A stretch of 64,000 nucleotides of DNA from Pseudoxanthomonas mexicana (GCF_001556105.1 NZ_LSIF01000002.1:1-64000), one strand, 5' to 3'. Shown: positions 8,524 through 17,916, numbered from the stretch's first letter. The notes: generated by a model not told the origin, from the letters alone. Made by a program: numbers and translations.

Positions 8524-9414
8524 TCAATGCGCACCTAGCGGACAGCACCGGCGGATCGCATCGGCGAATCGAAGACCGACCTTCTTGAAGGGAATATGCA
8601 GTAGCCGCTGGAGCGCGAACTCAGAGGGGTAACGCTTGGCTTCAAACACACCCACGTGGATTGGCGACTCACCCCGTCGATACGTGCCGAATACCTGATC
8701 CCAAATCGGGAGCGTGGTACCGAAATTCCCGGCTTCGGCCTCCTCGGTGCTGTGGTGAAGGCGATGCAGTTCCGCGCTCCCCAGCATCCAGTTGAGCGGC
8801 CCGATGGTTCCGGCCACGTTGGCATGTGTGACCAACGCCTGGGTGATTCCGAACAGCGCGACAGCGAGTACGGCTTCGGGCGACAAGCCCAAGGCCAGTA
8901 GCGGCCCCAACTTTGCTGCCTTGTCGTACACGGCGTTGATCGGGTGCGCGAACAGGGCGTTGGAGGCGGTGAGGCGATCAGGCAAGTGATGCGTCACGTG
9001 CACGCGCCAGAGCCAACCTTCGGCATGGCTCCAACGGTGTACCCAGTAGCTGCCCAGTTCTGCCGCCAGCAGGCCTACCAGGATCTGCACCCCGAGTGAC
9101 CACGGGTTGCTACCGGGCAACAACGTCACGGCGAGTGCGGCAAGCCCGGCCCCTGTGGCTGCATCTGCCATGACATTGATGCCACCCACCACGCCATCGC
9201 GGCGTAGATGGCGCCTATCCGCATGCCAGTCGCGCCGATGGGGACGCCACTTTTCGGCCGGCATGAGCACGGCCAGATTCAGCGCCAGCCATGTACCCAG
9301 GACGGTTTCAGCGGCAAAGCTCCATGCCAGTGCGGCAGACCACGCCACGGGCAGCAACACGAGCAGCGCTAGGTGCGGTACATGCCACGGTTGGCGGGTG
9401 CGACTAGACGACAT
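8524..9414 (-). CDS. Sterol desaturase/fatty acid hydroxylase family protein
   Basis: A 296-residue integral membrane di-iron protein. The histidine clusters that bind the two irons are visible in order: HRWSH near residue 127, HVTHH near 140 and HRLHHS near 217. Several hydrophobic helices precede and separate them. Family members hydroxylate or desaturate lipids, carotenoids or alkyl substrates with O2. The gene lies 42 bp downstream of marR on the same strand with its own copy of the GTTG-N7-CAAC site in the gap. Its presence in an arsenic region suggests a membrane or lipid response under the same regulator, but its substrate is unknown. Confidence 0.85.
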   Translation of the reverse strand: MSSSRTRQPWHVPHLALLVLLPVAWSAALAWSFAAETVLGTWLALNLAVLMPAEKWRPHRRDWHADRRHLRRDGVVGGINVMADAATGAGLAALAVTLLPGSNPWSLGVQILVGLLAAELGSYWVHRWSHAEGWLWRVHVTHHLPDRLTASNALFAHPINAVYDKAAKLGPLLALGLSPEAVLAVALFGITQALVTHANVAGTIGPLNWMLGSAELHRLHHSTEEAEAGNFGTTLPIWDQVFGTYRRGESPIHVGVFEAKRYPSEFALQRLLHIPFKKVGLRFADAIRRCCPLGAH

Positions 9415-9426
9415 CTATTCTCTCCT

Positions 9427-9441
9427 GTTGGTAGTAACAAC
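9427..9441. promoter_or_regulatory. Predicted MarR operator upstream of the hydroxylase gene
   Basis: Imperfect copy of the 15-bp site, GTTGG-TAGTA-ACAAC, with arms GTTG and CAAC. It lies 13-27 bp before the hydroxylase start codon, inside the 42-bp gap behind marR. Confidence 0.6.
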
Positions 9442-9456
9442 CATTTGTGCAAAAAA

Positions 9457-9993
9457 TCAGTCGCATTTCCATGCCCCTTCGGCACCGCAAGAGGGCTCAC
9501 AGCCGCCTACACTCACGCCGGACACAAACCGATCCTGAGCCGCGCGTGCCAGACGACGAATCACCTCAATCGAGGCGCGCCGGACCGCCGGATCCAGCCC
9601 CTGGATCAGGGAGGCCTGCTGGCCGACCAATTCGTCATTGATCCGCTCATAGAGTGCTCGTCCTGCTGGCGTCACGCTCAACGAGAGCGCGCGGGCGTCC
9701 TCTGCGTCCGCTTGGCGAACCGCATAGCCCTTCTTCACCAGAGCATCGACAACGCGGGTGGTCGTGCTCTTGTCGAGCATGAGGGCATCTGCCAAGGCTT
9801 GGCTCCTGCTGGGGCCGCGCTCAACCAAGGCCTCCAGTGCATAACACTGGGTCACCGAGATGTCATAACAACAGATGCGGTCACGGTCCCGGAACTGATA
9901 GATCCGTACCAGGTGGGATACCGCCGCGTTGAGCGCTTCTGCATCGCTGAGCAAGAGCGCATCGAAGGCCGGATTTGTTGCTTGGGCGGACAT
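9457..9993 (-). CDS. MarR-family regulator with Cys-rich N- and C-terminal segments
   Basis: A 178-residue winged-helix regulator. The recognition region is SRSQALADALMLDKSTTTRVVDALVKKGYAV with the wing around DAEDARALSLSVTPAG. A Cys pair plus a third Cys (RICCYDISVTQC) lies before the DNA-binding domain, and the tail carries three more cysteines (GCEPSCG and WKC). The placement suggests a thiol- or metalloid-sensing site, although no member known to me can be named. It probably represses itself, the hydroxylase behind it and arsO through the three matching 15-bp sites. Confidence 0.85.
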   Translation of the reverse strand: MSAQATNPAFDALLLSDAEALNAAVSHLVRIYQFRDRDRICCYDISVTQCYALEALVERGPSRSQALADALMLDKSTTTRVVDALVKKGYAVRQADAEDARALSLSVTPAGRALYERINDELVGQQASLIQGLDPAVRRASIEVIRRLARAAQDRFVSGVSVGGCEPSCGAEGAWKCD

Positions 9994-10007
9994 AAAGTGA
10001 CCCGTTA

Positions 10008-10022
10008 GTTGCTAGGTGCAAC
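10008..10022. promoter_or_regulatory. Predicted MarR autoregulatory operator
   Basis: Perfect inverted repeat GTTGC-TAGGT-GCAAC, 15-29 bp before the marR start codon. Same arms and spacing as the site at 8488-8502. Confidence 0.7.
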
Positions 10023-10151
10023 CATATGCCTGGCCAGAGGGGTCGTCAAGTCTTGGGGGTAAGGGCGGAACGGGGCAGCGGATTCTGAGCCTCGGTGCCG
10101 AGGCGGATGGCGGTCATCTTCCTGTCACAGACCGAGCGCACAGTGCCGTCG

Positions 10152-10177
10152 TGTCGAAATGTCATGACATTTCGACA
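10152..10177. promoter_or_regulatory. Perfect 26-bp palindrome, likely operator of the second ArsR
   Basis: The half-site TGTCGAAATGTCA is followed immediately by its exact reverse complement. It ends 14 bp before the first possible start codon of the ArsR-family gene at 10192, where an autoregulatory operator is expected. Confidence 0.75.
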
Positions 10178-10191
10178 TTTCCATTGGCCTT

Positions 10192-10656
10192 GTGAGATCG
10201 CCTGTGAGCAGCAACGCCCCGACCGCTGAAGAAATCTTCGAGTACCTCGAAAAGCGCACCCTGCAGGCCTCCATGTCGACCGACTGGGCGCTTGATGCAC
10301 TGCAGGCGCTGGCCAACGGCTCACGCTTGCGCATCTTCCGAACCCTGATGCGCTACGAGCCTGCGGGTTTGGTAGCCGGGGATCTGGGCGAGCAGATGGC
10401 CATGCGTCACACGACCCTGTCCAACCATTTGGCGGTGCTCAGCCGCGCCGGCTTGATCTGCGGCACGCGAGAGGGGCGCTTCATCCGCTATCGCGCCTGC
10501 CTGGAAGGCATGCAGGCCCTGCTCGGATTCCTGCTGAAGGATTGCTGCCAAGGGCACCCGGAAGAGTGTGTCCAACTCCAGACGGCCCAGGATAGTCAGG
10601 CGATGTGCGAGTGCATCGCCGAAGTACCCGCTTCGCCACGAAAGCGATCCAACTGA
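10192..10656 (+). CDS. ArsR-family regulator heading the pst operon
   Basis: A 154-residue winged-helix regulator: helix-turn-helix around LGEQMAMRHTTLSNHLAVLSRAGLI, wing EGRFIRYRA. The C-terminal DCCQGHPEEC segment and a further CEC pair look like an As(III)-binding site of the C-terminal Cys type. The start is uncertain: GTG at 10192, GTG at 10204 and ATG at 10273 are possible, and the last would keep the core domain but drop a 27-residue extension. The gene is followed after 80 bp, which include a hairpin, by pstS, so phosphate uptake here is likely arsenic-controlled instead of or in addition to PhoB. Confidence 0.88.
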   Translation: MRSPVSSNAPTAEEIFEYLEKRTLQASMSTDWALDALQALANGSRLRIFRTLMRYEPAGLVAGDLGEQMAMRHTTLSNHLAVLSRAGLICGTREGRFIRYRACLEGMQALLGFLLKDCCQGHPEECVQLQTAQDSQAMCECIAEVPASPRKRSN

Positions 10657-10664
10657 GTTCAGCG

Positions 10665-10688
10665 GACCCGGCTTGGGGACGCCGGGTT
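10665..10688 (+). terminator. Hairpin between arsR-like gene and pstS
   Basis: ACCCGGC and GCCGGGT arms with an 8-nt loop, extended by a G-T pair. No U-run follows, so it is more likely an attenuating or RNA-stabilising hairpin than a strong terminator. Confidence 0.4.
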
Positions 10689-10736
10689 CGGAGGCGTTGT
10701 TGCTAATAGCCCCATCCAACTTTCTCGGAGACTGCA

Positions 10737-11801
<1,065 letters not shown>

Positions 11802-11808
11802 CCGTCAT

Positions 11809-11838
11809 GACGCGGTGGCGGCCTGTCGCCGCCGCGTC
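11809..11838 (+). other. Intercistronic hairpin pstS-pstC
   Basis: GACGCGG (11809-11815) pairs with CCGCGTC (11832-11838). It fits in the 51-bp pstS-pstC gap and could protect the pstS message and favour the binding protein over the membrane subunits. Confidence 0.45.
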
Positions 11839-11852
11839 CTTCCGAGCTCGCC

Positions 11853-12803
11853 ATGGCCATTGATTCCACGCTGATGAGTCCCACCAAGACGATCGAACGG
11901 CTGGTGCCGACCCCCGCGTTCCTGCGGCGGCGCCGCGCGGTGGATCGCTCCATGCGGTTGGTCCTGTTCCTGGCCGCCACGGTATCGGTGTTGGTGACGG
12001 CCGGCATCATCTATGTACTGCTCAGTGAGAGCATCAAGTTCTTTGCCCAGGTGTCGATCTGGGACTTCTTGACCGACACGCAGTGGACGCCGGTATTTGA
12101 GGATAAGCACTTCGGCATCATTACGCTGCTCTCGGGCACGCTGATGAGCACGCTGATTGCACTGGTCATCGCCGCACCCGCAGGTACGATTCTGGCGGTG
12201 TATCTCAGTGAGTTCGCCCGGCCCCGTGTTCGCGAGGTCATCAAGCCTTTTCTGGAACTGATCGCGGGCGTCCCAACCGTGGCGTTTGGCTATTTCGCCC
12301 TGTTGTTTCTGACCCCGATATTTCAGCAGTTCATTCCTGGCCTGGCCACGTTCAATCTGCTCGTGCCTGGCATCGTTATTGGCATCATGATCCTGCCGTA
12401 CATCGTGTCGGTAAGTGAAGACGCCATGCGCGCAGTGCCCGACAGTCTGCGTGAGGGCGCATTTGCACTGGGCTTCACCCGCTTGCAAACGGGGCTGCGG
12501 GTGGTAGTGCCTGGCGCATTCTCCGGCATTACCGCGGCCTTTCTGTTGGGTATGTCTCGGGCGGTCGGCGAGACGATGGTGGTTGCCGTGGCCGCAGGAC
12601 AACAAGCCAAGATTGCCGGCAATCCGCTGGAGGGTGCCGCCACTATCACCTCCTACATCGTGCAATTGAGCATGGGCGATCTCCCGTATGATTCGATCGC
12701 CTATCTGACGATCTTTGCGGCAGGCCTAACCCTTTTCCTGCTGACGTTTATCTTCAATCTGCTGGCCTTCTGGCTGCGCCGTCGTTATCGGGAGGCCTAC
12801 TAA
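11853..12803 (+). CDS. pstC: Phosphate ABC transporter permease PstC
   Basis: A 316-residue inner-membrane permease with about six helices. The EAA-type loop that contacts the ATPase is visible as DSLREGAFALGFTRLQTGLRVVVPGAFSGITAAFLLGMSRAVGETM (the conserved G and the SRAVGET end). A long hydrophilic periplasmic loop follows the first helix, as usual in PstC. It forms the channel with PstA. Its stop overlaps the pstA start (TAATG). Confidence 0.95.
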   Translation: MAIDSTLMSPTKTIERLVPTPAFLRRRRAVDRSMRLVLFLAATVSVLVTAGIIYVLLSESIKFFAQVSIWDFLTDTQWTPVFEDKHFGIITLLSGTLMSTLIALVIAAPAGTILAVYLSEFARPRVREVIKPFLELIAGVPTVAFGYFALLFLTPIFQQFIPGLATFNLLVPGIVIGIMILPYIVSVSEDAMRAVPDSLREGAFALGFTRLQTGLRVVVPGAFSGITAAFLLGMSRAVGETMVVAVAAGQQAKIAGNPLEGAATITSYIVQLSMGDLPYDSIAYLTIFAAGLTLFLLTFIFNLLAFWLRRRYREAY

Positions 12804-13744
12804 TGAATAAGCCTGGACTAACGTCCAACCGCTTGGATGGCTACAGCGAAGCTCGCCTGCTGAAACGGGCCAAATGGTCCGATGGGCTGTTCGCCATACT
12901 GGGATTGCTGGTGCTGGTGGCCACTTTGGTTGTTCTCGGAGCATTGATCGCTGATTTCGTCTCCGATGGCGCAGGCCGTATCGACGGTGACTTCCTCACC
13001 AGCTATCCGTCCCGACGCCCGGGCAGTGCCGGCATTCTTTCGGCTTGGGTAGGCACGACCCTGGTGATGATCGTCACCGCGGCATTGGCGGTTCCGCTCG
13101 GCGTGGCCGCCGGCGTGTACCTGGAAGAGTACGCACCCAAGAACTGGGTGACCGACTTCATCGAGATCAACGTCACCAACTTGGCGGGCGTCCCTTCGAT
13201 CATCTACGGTCTGCTGGCGCTAGGCTTGTTCGTGCAGACCTTGGCCATGGGGCAAACCATTCTGGTTGCCGGCATCACGCTAGCCCTTCTGATCCTTCCT
13301 ATCCTGATCGTGGCCACACGCGAGTCACTGCGCGCGATTCCACAAGATATCCGCGAAGCATCATTCGGCTTAGGGGCGGATCAATGGCAGACAGTCAGCG
13401 GCTACTTGCTGCCCGCAGCCCGTCCAGGAATTCTGACCGGGGCTATCGTGGGTATGTCACGTGCGATCGGTGAGACCGCACCGATCATCACCATCGGCGC
13501 ACTGACGTTCATCGCCTTCTTGCCGCCATCACCGTTCCAGGATTCGTTCCCCTTCGTCAACTTTGACTGGCTCAATTCACCTTTTACGGTAATGCCGATC
13601 CAGATGTTCAACTGGGTTTCACGGCCGCAAGCCGGTTTCCATATCAACGCGGCCGCGACCGGTCTCATCCTGCTGGCGATGACGCTGCTGATGAACGGTT
13701 TCGCCATTTGGCTGCGCTACCGCCTACGACGCAACCTGCGTTGA
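12803..13744 (+). CDS. pstA: Phosphate ABC transporter permease PstA
   Basis: A 313-residue permease, partner of PstC. The coupling loop is [21 protein letters not shown], followed by the conserved [12 protein letters not shown]. The start codon overlaps the pstC stop by one base, so translation is coupled. The extra N-terminal cytoplasmic 30 residues before the first helix are within the family range. Confidence 0.95.
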   Translation: MNKPGLTSNRLDGYSEARLLKRAKWSDGLFAILGLLVLVATLVVLGALIADFVSDGAGRIDGDFLTSYPSRRPGSAGILSAWVGTTLVMIVTAALAVPLGVAAGVYLEEYAPKNWVTDFIEINVTNLAGVPSIIYGLLALGLFVQTLAMGQTILVAGITLALLILPILIVATRESLRAIPQDIREASFGLGADQWQTVSGYLLPAARPGILTGAIVGMSRAIGETAPIITIGALTFIAFLPPSPFQDSFPFVNFDWLNSPFTVMPIQMFNWVSRPQAGFHINAAATGLILLAMTLLMNGFAIWLRYRLRRNLR

Positions 13745-13763
13745 ACCTATGTCCGGAGATCCC

Positions 13764-14591
13764 ATGAATCGCGCTGTAGCCCCGCCGCCGCCCAGCGTTA
13801 CGCCCTCCCATGCGATCGCCGCTGGGGAGATTGCCTACCGCGCGCAGGTTGAGAACCTGAACTTCTACTACGGCTCGTTCCAAGCGTTGAAGAGCGTGAA
13901 CCTGGCCATTGCCGACCGTCAGGTGACGGCGCTGATCGGTCCTTCAGGCTGCGGCAAGAGCACCTTGCTGCGATGCTTCAACCGCATGCACGACCTGTAT
14001 CCAGGAAACCGCTACGAAGGCAAGATCCAGCTATTTCCGGAAGACATGAACATCGTCAGCAGCGACGTTGATCCGATGCAGGTGCGGCTGCGGATCGGCA
14101 TGGTGTTTCAGAAGCCTAATCCGTTCCCAAAATCGATCTTTGACAACGTTGCGTCCGGACTGCTGATCCGAGGTGTGCGTGATCGCGCGATCGTAGCCGA
14201 ACGTGTGGAGCTTGCCCTGCGGCAGGCCGCTCTCTGGGAAGAAGTTAAGGACCGACTTACGCAATCTGCGTACGGTCTTTCGGGTGGTCAGCAGCAACGG
14301 TTATGCATCGCCCGGGCGCTGGCGCCGAATCCGGAGATGATCCTGTTCGATGAGCCGACCTCAGCGCTTGATCCCATTGCAACCGCTCGCATCGAGGAGC
14401 TGATCGACGAGTTGCGCAACGAGTACACCATCGTGATCGTTACTCACAACATGCAGCAGGCCGCGCGCATCTCGAACTACACGGCCTTCATGCATCTTGG
14501 GAACATGATTGAATACGGGGAGACCTCTGAGTTCTTCACCAACCCCCAGCACGAGAAGACTCACGAATACATTACTGGCCGCTTCGGGTGA
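13764..14591 (+). CDS. pstB: Phosphate ABC transporter ATPase PstB
   Basis: A 275-residue ABC ATPase. Walker A is GPSGCGKST, the signature is LSGGQQQR and Walker B is [12 protein letters not shown]; the switch His is in [20 protein letters not shown] is typical of PstB. The start at 13764 is chosen because CGGAGATCCC lies directly before it; an in-frame ATG at 13749 would add five residues. It powers phosphate import through PstC/PstA. Confidence 0.95.
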   Translation: MNRAVAPPPPSVTPSHAIAAGEIAYRAQVENLNFYYGSFQALKSVNLAIADRQVTALIGPSGCGKSTLLRCFNRMHDLYPGNRYEGKIQLFPEDMNIVSSDVDPMQVRLRIGMVFQKPNPFPKSIFDNVASGLLIRGVRDRAIVAERVELALRQAALWEEVKDRLTQSAYGLSGGQQQRLCIARALAPNPEMILFDEPTSALDPIATARIEELIDELRNEYTIVIVTHNMQQAARISNYTAFMHLGNMIEYGETSEFFTNPQHEKTHEYITGRFG

Positions 14592-14603
14592 GGAGAGCTG
14601 ATC

Positions 14604-15320
14604 ATGACAGACCACATCGTGCAGGCGTTTGACACTGAACTTGAGGCCATCACCCAGCAAATAAGCGAGTTGGGGCAACTGGCCGAGCGGCAACTCACCG
14701 ATGCGGTGTGGGCGCTGCGCCATGCCAGCAAGGAACTTGCAGAGAGCGTAAAGGCGCAAGACACCCAGATGGACCGACTGGCGGCCCGGATTGAAGAGGA
14801 GGCCATCAGTCTGATAGCGCGTCGACAACCGCTTGCGGTGGATCTACGCCACGTCATGGCCGCTATACGTATCGCCGCCAACCTGGAACGTGCAGGCGAT
14901 CTGGCCAGCAACATTGCTAAGCGCGTCATCGCCATGGCTCCACATAAGCTGCCAAATGCATTTGCTGAACCTCTCCAGCGCATGGTCGACTTAGCCCTGC
15001 TGCAGCTTCATGACGCCGGAGAAGCCTTTGCGAAGCGAGATGCGCAACAGGCTCAAGGTGTCTGGGAACATGATGCGACTATCGATGCGTTGCACACGCT
15101 GTTGTTCCAAGACATTGTCGAGGCGATGACCGACGATCAAGTGCCGGCATTGGACCTGGCTCACCTGTTGTTCGTCATCAAGAACATCGAGCGTATCGGC
15201 GATCACGCTACCAACATCGCGGAGAACGTGGTGTATCTGGTGAGTGGCGCAGCGCCAACACAAGATCGACCCAAGCAGGACGAAAGCAGTTCGCTCGCTC
15301 AGCTATCACCCAAGCGCTAG
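14604..15320 (+). CDS. phoU: Phosphate transport regulator PhoU
   Basis: A 238-residue all-helical protein with two PhoU repeats. The metal-binding motifs are visible: DLRHVMAAIRIAANLERAGDLASNIAKR in the first half and DLAHLLFVIKNIERIGDHATNIAENVVY in the second (E/D-R-x-G-D pattern). PhoU normally restrains Pst activity and PhoR signalling and prevents phosphate overload. It is the last gene of the pst operon, 12 bp behind pstB. Confidence 0.95.
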   Translation: MTDHIVQAFDTELEAITQQISELGQLAERQLTDAVWALRHASKELAESVKAQDTQMDRLAARIEEEAISLIARRQPLAVDLRHVMAAIRIAANLERAGDLASNIAKRVIAMAPHKLPNAFAEPLQRMVDLALLQLHDAGEAFAKRDAQQAQGVWEHDATIDALHTLLFQDIVEAMTDDQVPALDLAHLLFVIKNIERIGDHATNIAENVVYLVSGAAPTQDRPKQDESSSLAQLSPKR

Positions 15321-15365
15321 CGGGCTGATTCGGCGCTCTGTTACCTGCAATGAAACGTCATGTCC

Positions 15366-15398
15366 AAGGGTGCCAGCCGGGTTACGGCCGGCACCCTT
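15366..15398. terminator. Hairpin between convergent phoU and small gene
   Basis: AAGGGTGCC pairs with GGCACCCTT, with a second G+C-rich stem inside. It lies between the ends of two convergent genes (phoU and the gene at 15408-15650) and can serve both. No long U-run. Confidence 0.6.
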
Positions 15399-15407
15399 GT
15401 GTTGCGG

Positions 15408-15650
15408 TCACTTCTTGGACTTCTGGGTCAACACACTGCCGGCCAGAGTGCGCGTAGAGGCACTGGTGCGGCCATCGTTGAGGGCCTTTGCCGCAGTGCT
15501 GGCCGTGGATCCAGAGGACTGCTTGGACGTACCGGCCTGGGCCAGCGCACTACCTGCCAAGGACTTGGCCGTCTTGCTGGCGCCGGGATCGCGCAACGCC
15601 GAGGAGGCGGTGCGGGTGACCTTCGGGCCGGACTGTTCACGCTTGGACAT
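15408..15650 (-). CDS. Small basic Ser/Ala-rich protein of unknown function
   Basis: An 80-residue protein starting MSKREQSGPKVTRTAS, rich in Ser, Ala, Lys and Thr. It has two similar LAGS(A/V)L(A/T)Q segments near residues 30 and 70. The composition suggests a flexible, positively charged protein, perhaps nucleic-acid binding. AGGAGATAT precedes the ATG at 15650. It lies downstream of the HigBA-associated genes on the same strand. I recognise the look from plasmid/ICE accessory genes, but no function can be given. Confidence 0.6.
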   Translation of the reverse strand: MSKREQSGPKVTRTASSALRDPGASKTAKSLAGSALAQAGTSKQSSGSTASTAAKALNDGRTSASTRTLAGSVLTQKSKK

Positions 15651-15722
15651 CGGATATCTCCTGTATTCGTGGCGTAGGAAAGATCCAATGCGTCCTGCCA
15701 CGGAGGGGGCGCATTGAAGGAA

Positions 15723-16199
15723 TCAGGCCGCTTTGCGATAGGGCTGCTGCAGCTCCATCACGTCCAGGGTGAAATCCAGCGGGATCTGGATCGGCTCGGT
15801 GGGTTCGCGCTTGTCGTTGTACACATCGACATCAGTCTTGAGCTGAAGGCAGTCACCCACGATCTGCTGGCGGCGCTGGGCGAAGGACCTTACGAAGTGG
15901 TTGTGCGGGGCCTGCGGATCGTCCAGATCTGCCCACAAGGAGAGTGTCTTGTTGCCTCGCTTATAGGTCGCCGCATGCTTGGCTCGGTACCGACGACCGT
16001 GGCGGTCCACGCGATACTCCTCACGGAACACCTGGGCAATGTCAGCAGCGATGGCGTCGATGACCGTCCGGGCATTGGGCGTGTGCAGACCATTGCGCCA
16101 GGCCCATTCGGCCACGGCGTGGGTGTCCAGCGGACCCTCGATGCCGGTTTCGGCTTTGTAACGCTCGACGTACTCTTTGACAGCGGTGGTGTAGGACAT
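15723..16199 (-). CDS. Hypothetical protein next to HigBA
   Basis: A 158-residue soluble protein. It begins with MSYTTAVKEYVERYK, contains a helical AEWAWRNGL-HTPNARTVIDAIAADIAQVFREEYR segment, and has a charged RHGRRYRAKHAATYKRGNKTLSLWADLD core. A GGAGG-type ribosome site precedes the ATG at 16199. The gene starts only 13 bp after the stop of the HigA-type antitoxin and is probably co-transcribed. No domain recognised; the late QRRQQIVGDCLQLKTDVDVYN stretch looks conserved-enzyme-like but I cannot name it. Confidence 0.65.
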   Translation of the reverse strand: MSYTTAVKEYVERYKAETGIEGPLDTHAVAEWAWRNGLHTPNARTVIDAIAADIAQVFREEYRVDRHGRRYRAKHAATYKRGNKTLSLWADLDDPQAPHNHFVRSFAQRRQQIVGDCLQLKTDVDVYNDKREPTEPIQIPLDFTLDVMELQQPYRKAA

Positions 16200-16212
16200 G
16201 GGGGAGCCTCCA

Positions 16213-17328
16213 TCAGTCGGTGTGGACAACGCCCCAGCCATCGGTATGGGCTGAGCCGGTGACAAACGAGCGAACCTTGACCTGGTGCTTGCGAAACAGA
16301 TCCCAGCGACCCAGGCGACGCTGCAATTGGCCTACGACCAGGCCGGGGTGAACGTTCAAGCGCTGCGCAAACAGCACCACACGCTCTTCCTTGAAGAACG
16401 GGTTGACCCGAGCAATGAAGCCGCTCATTTCGGCCGGGTCCACGCAAAAAGCGCCAGCGGCGGTGTTGGCGACCACTTCTTCCTCATTGATCTGTTCGGA
16501 GGCGGTGGCCTCAATTTCCTGATCCAGGATGTAACCCCGCTCACGCCCATGCCGATGCAACACGTGCTCCAGTTCGTGGCGCAATACGAACCAGAAGTTG
16601 TCGATCCGATCCAAGCGCAGCGACAAAGCCACCACCGGCTGGTCGTCGGCCAGCCAGAAGCAGGCGCCATCGATCTTGGTACCTGCGATCGGTTCCACGA
16701 CCACAAAGCGGACCCCGCATTCGGCCAGCAGGCGCGCCACGTGGCGGGTTTCCTCAGGTGCGCTACGCATCGCCGCAAGGCGTGGCAGGGCCTGCCGCAA
16801 TGCGGCCTCGTCATAGGGCGCGCTCACGATTTGTCCAGCCACCTGGCAGGCTCGGCGCAACCAAGCCAGTTGCAGGATCATGGGTGGAGCCTCGGCGTCG
16901 CTCTTCTTGGCCGCATGCGAAAAGAAAACCGGCTCATCCAACTGCCCGAGGCCGAAGAACTGCAGGAACTGCTGTTCCAGCACGTCGATGTTCTTGCTTG
17001 CGGAGATCCAGCCCCGCTTAACCATCTCGCGCACGGGGAAGCGCTCATACAGATGCGCCCGCCGGCTGATCAGGTCATCGGCCGTACGAACCTTGGAAAG
17101 CTGATACTGGCTCTCCAGGTTCATCCAAAGCTCGGCACCGGTACCCAGCGAGTCGCCCAGTTGGATAGCCGTCTCGGGGGTAATGCCTTTTTTCCCGGCG
17201 ATGATCTCGTTGATCAGCCGCACGGGGCGACCGATGATCTCGGCCAACTCGGTCTGCGTCCATCCCCGTGCCTCCAGTTCCTCTCGGAGGAATTCGCCCG
17301 GCGGAAAGACTTCGGCGAACGTGTTCAT
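16213..17328 (-). CDS. higA: HigA-type antitoxin fused to an ImmA/IrrE-like metallopeptidase
   Basis: A 371-residue fusion. Residues 1-80 form a HigA helix-turn-helix domain (PPGEFLREELEARGWTQTELAEIIGRP, then INEIIAGKKGITPETAIQLGDSLG). The C-terminal part carries a zinc-peptidase motif LRHELEHVLHRHG (HExxH) like ImmA/IrrE proteins. A typical HigA has about 100 residues, so this is the long form. It follows higB by 17 bp. The DNA-binding part should repress the operon; the peptidase part could act on another regulator or on the antitoxin itself, which is inference. The start at 17328 gives the normal HigA N-terminus. Confidence 0.88.
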   Translation of the reverse strand: MNTFAEVFPPGEFLREELEARGWTQTELAEIIGRPVRLINEIIAGKKGITPETAIQLGDSLGTGAELWMNLESQYQLSKVRTADDLISRRAHLYERFPVREMVKRGWISASKNIDVLEQQFLQFFGLGQLDEPVFFSHAAKKSDAEAPPMILQLAWLRRACQVAGQIVSAPYDEAALRQALPRLAAMRSAPEETRHVARLLAECGVRFVVVEPIAGTKIDGACFWLADDQPVVALSLRLDRIDNFWFVLRHELEHVLHRHGRERGYILDQEIEATASEQINEEEVVANTAAGAFCVDPAEMSGFIARVNPFFKEERVVLFAQRLNVHPGLVVGQLQRRLGRWDLFRKHQVKVRSFVTGSAHTDGWGVVHTD

Positions 17329-17345
17329 AGGCGTGTCCTTGGGGA

Positions 17346-17642
17346 TCAGTGGTAATCGGCAATTGAAACAATCACGACCAGCTTGCCGGTCTCGTCCTCT
17401 TCCAGGCGGAGGATCAGTCGCCATTGGTCGTTCAAGCGCATCGAGCGTTGATGCGCACGATCTCCTTTAAGCTTTTCGTAGTGCAGGGACTTCATGGCGT
17501 AGAAGACGCGTTCATCTGGTGCAGCACGGATCAGTTGCATGCGTTTGCGGAAGGCTTTGACCAGAGCGCCATCCAGGCCTGCCGTAAACGTGGCATCCGA
17601 TTCCAGTTGCTTAAGGGTTTCGTTCTCGAACCTGACTTCCAT
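17346..17642 (-). CDS. higB: HigB-type toxin (RelE superfamily mRNA interferase)
   Basis: A 98-residue toxin. The typical HigB end is present: KLKGDRAHQRSMRLNDQWRLILR, followed by VVIVSIADYH with the terminal Tyr-His. These toxins cut mRNA in the ribosome. Toxin before antitoxin is the normal order for HigBA. A perfect 15-bp palindrome lies 34 bp upstream of its start. Confidence 0.93.
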   Translation of the reverse strand: MEVRFENETLKQLESDATFTAGLDGALVKAFRKRMQLIRAAPDERVFYAMKSLHYEKLKGDRAHQRSMRLNDQWRLILRLEEDETGKLVVIVSIADYH

Positions 17643-17675
17643 GTCTGCGGATGCCCAACCTTTCGTATGCCTCTT

Positions 17676-17690
17676 TTACACTTAGTGTAA
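17676..17690. promoter_or_regulatory. Perfect palindrome upstream of higB, likely HigA operator
   Basis: TTACACT-T-AGTGTAA. It lies 34 bp before the higB start codon, where an autoregulatory toxin-antitoxin operator is expected. Confidence 0.75.
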
Positions 17691-17795
17691 TAGGGTCATA
17701 TCGTAGTTTCAAGGGTGATTGTCGTTGCGCAAGTAGGGGGTCTCGCCGGGTTCCGTACCGCCAGAGCGCCATCTTCGGGGTTGAGGAGCTATCAC

Positions 17796-17820
17796 GCGGG
17801 ATAATTCAACATTATCCCGC
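17796..17820. repeat. 10-bp perfect inverted repeat with 5-bp spacer
   Basis: GCGGGATAAT-TCAAC-ATTATCCCGC between the divergent higB and kfrA genes. It is not followed by a U-run. It could be an operator, a partition or recombination site, or the end of a small element. Confidence 0.6.
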
Positions 17821-17865
17821 CTGAGCAAAGCCGCCGCCGAACGGCCGCCTGCACTCTTTATTAGT

Positions 17866-17894
17866 ATGTAATTACATGGTATGTAATACATTAC
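17866..17894. promoter_or_regulatory. Paired palindromes upstream of kfrA, likely KfrA operator
   Basis: ATGTAATTACAT at 17866-17877 is a perfect palindrome; GTAAT-AC-ATTAC at 17883-17894 is a second dyad. Both contain GTAAT/ATTAC half-sites and lie 22-51 bp before the kfrA start codon. Confidence 0.65.
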
Positions 17895-17916
17895 GAAATA
17901 ATTGGAGAACAGCATC

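Noticed and set aside
10657..10736. Pho box before pstS
   Set aside because: No pair of CTGTCAT-like 7-bp repeats is visible; only a G+C hairpin is seen.
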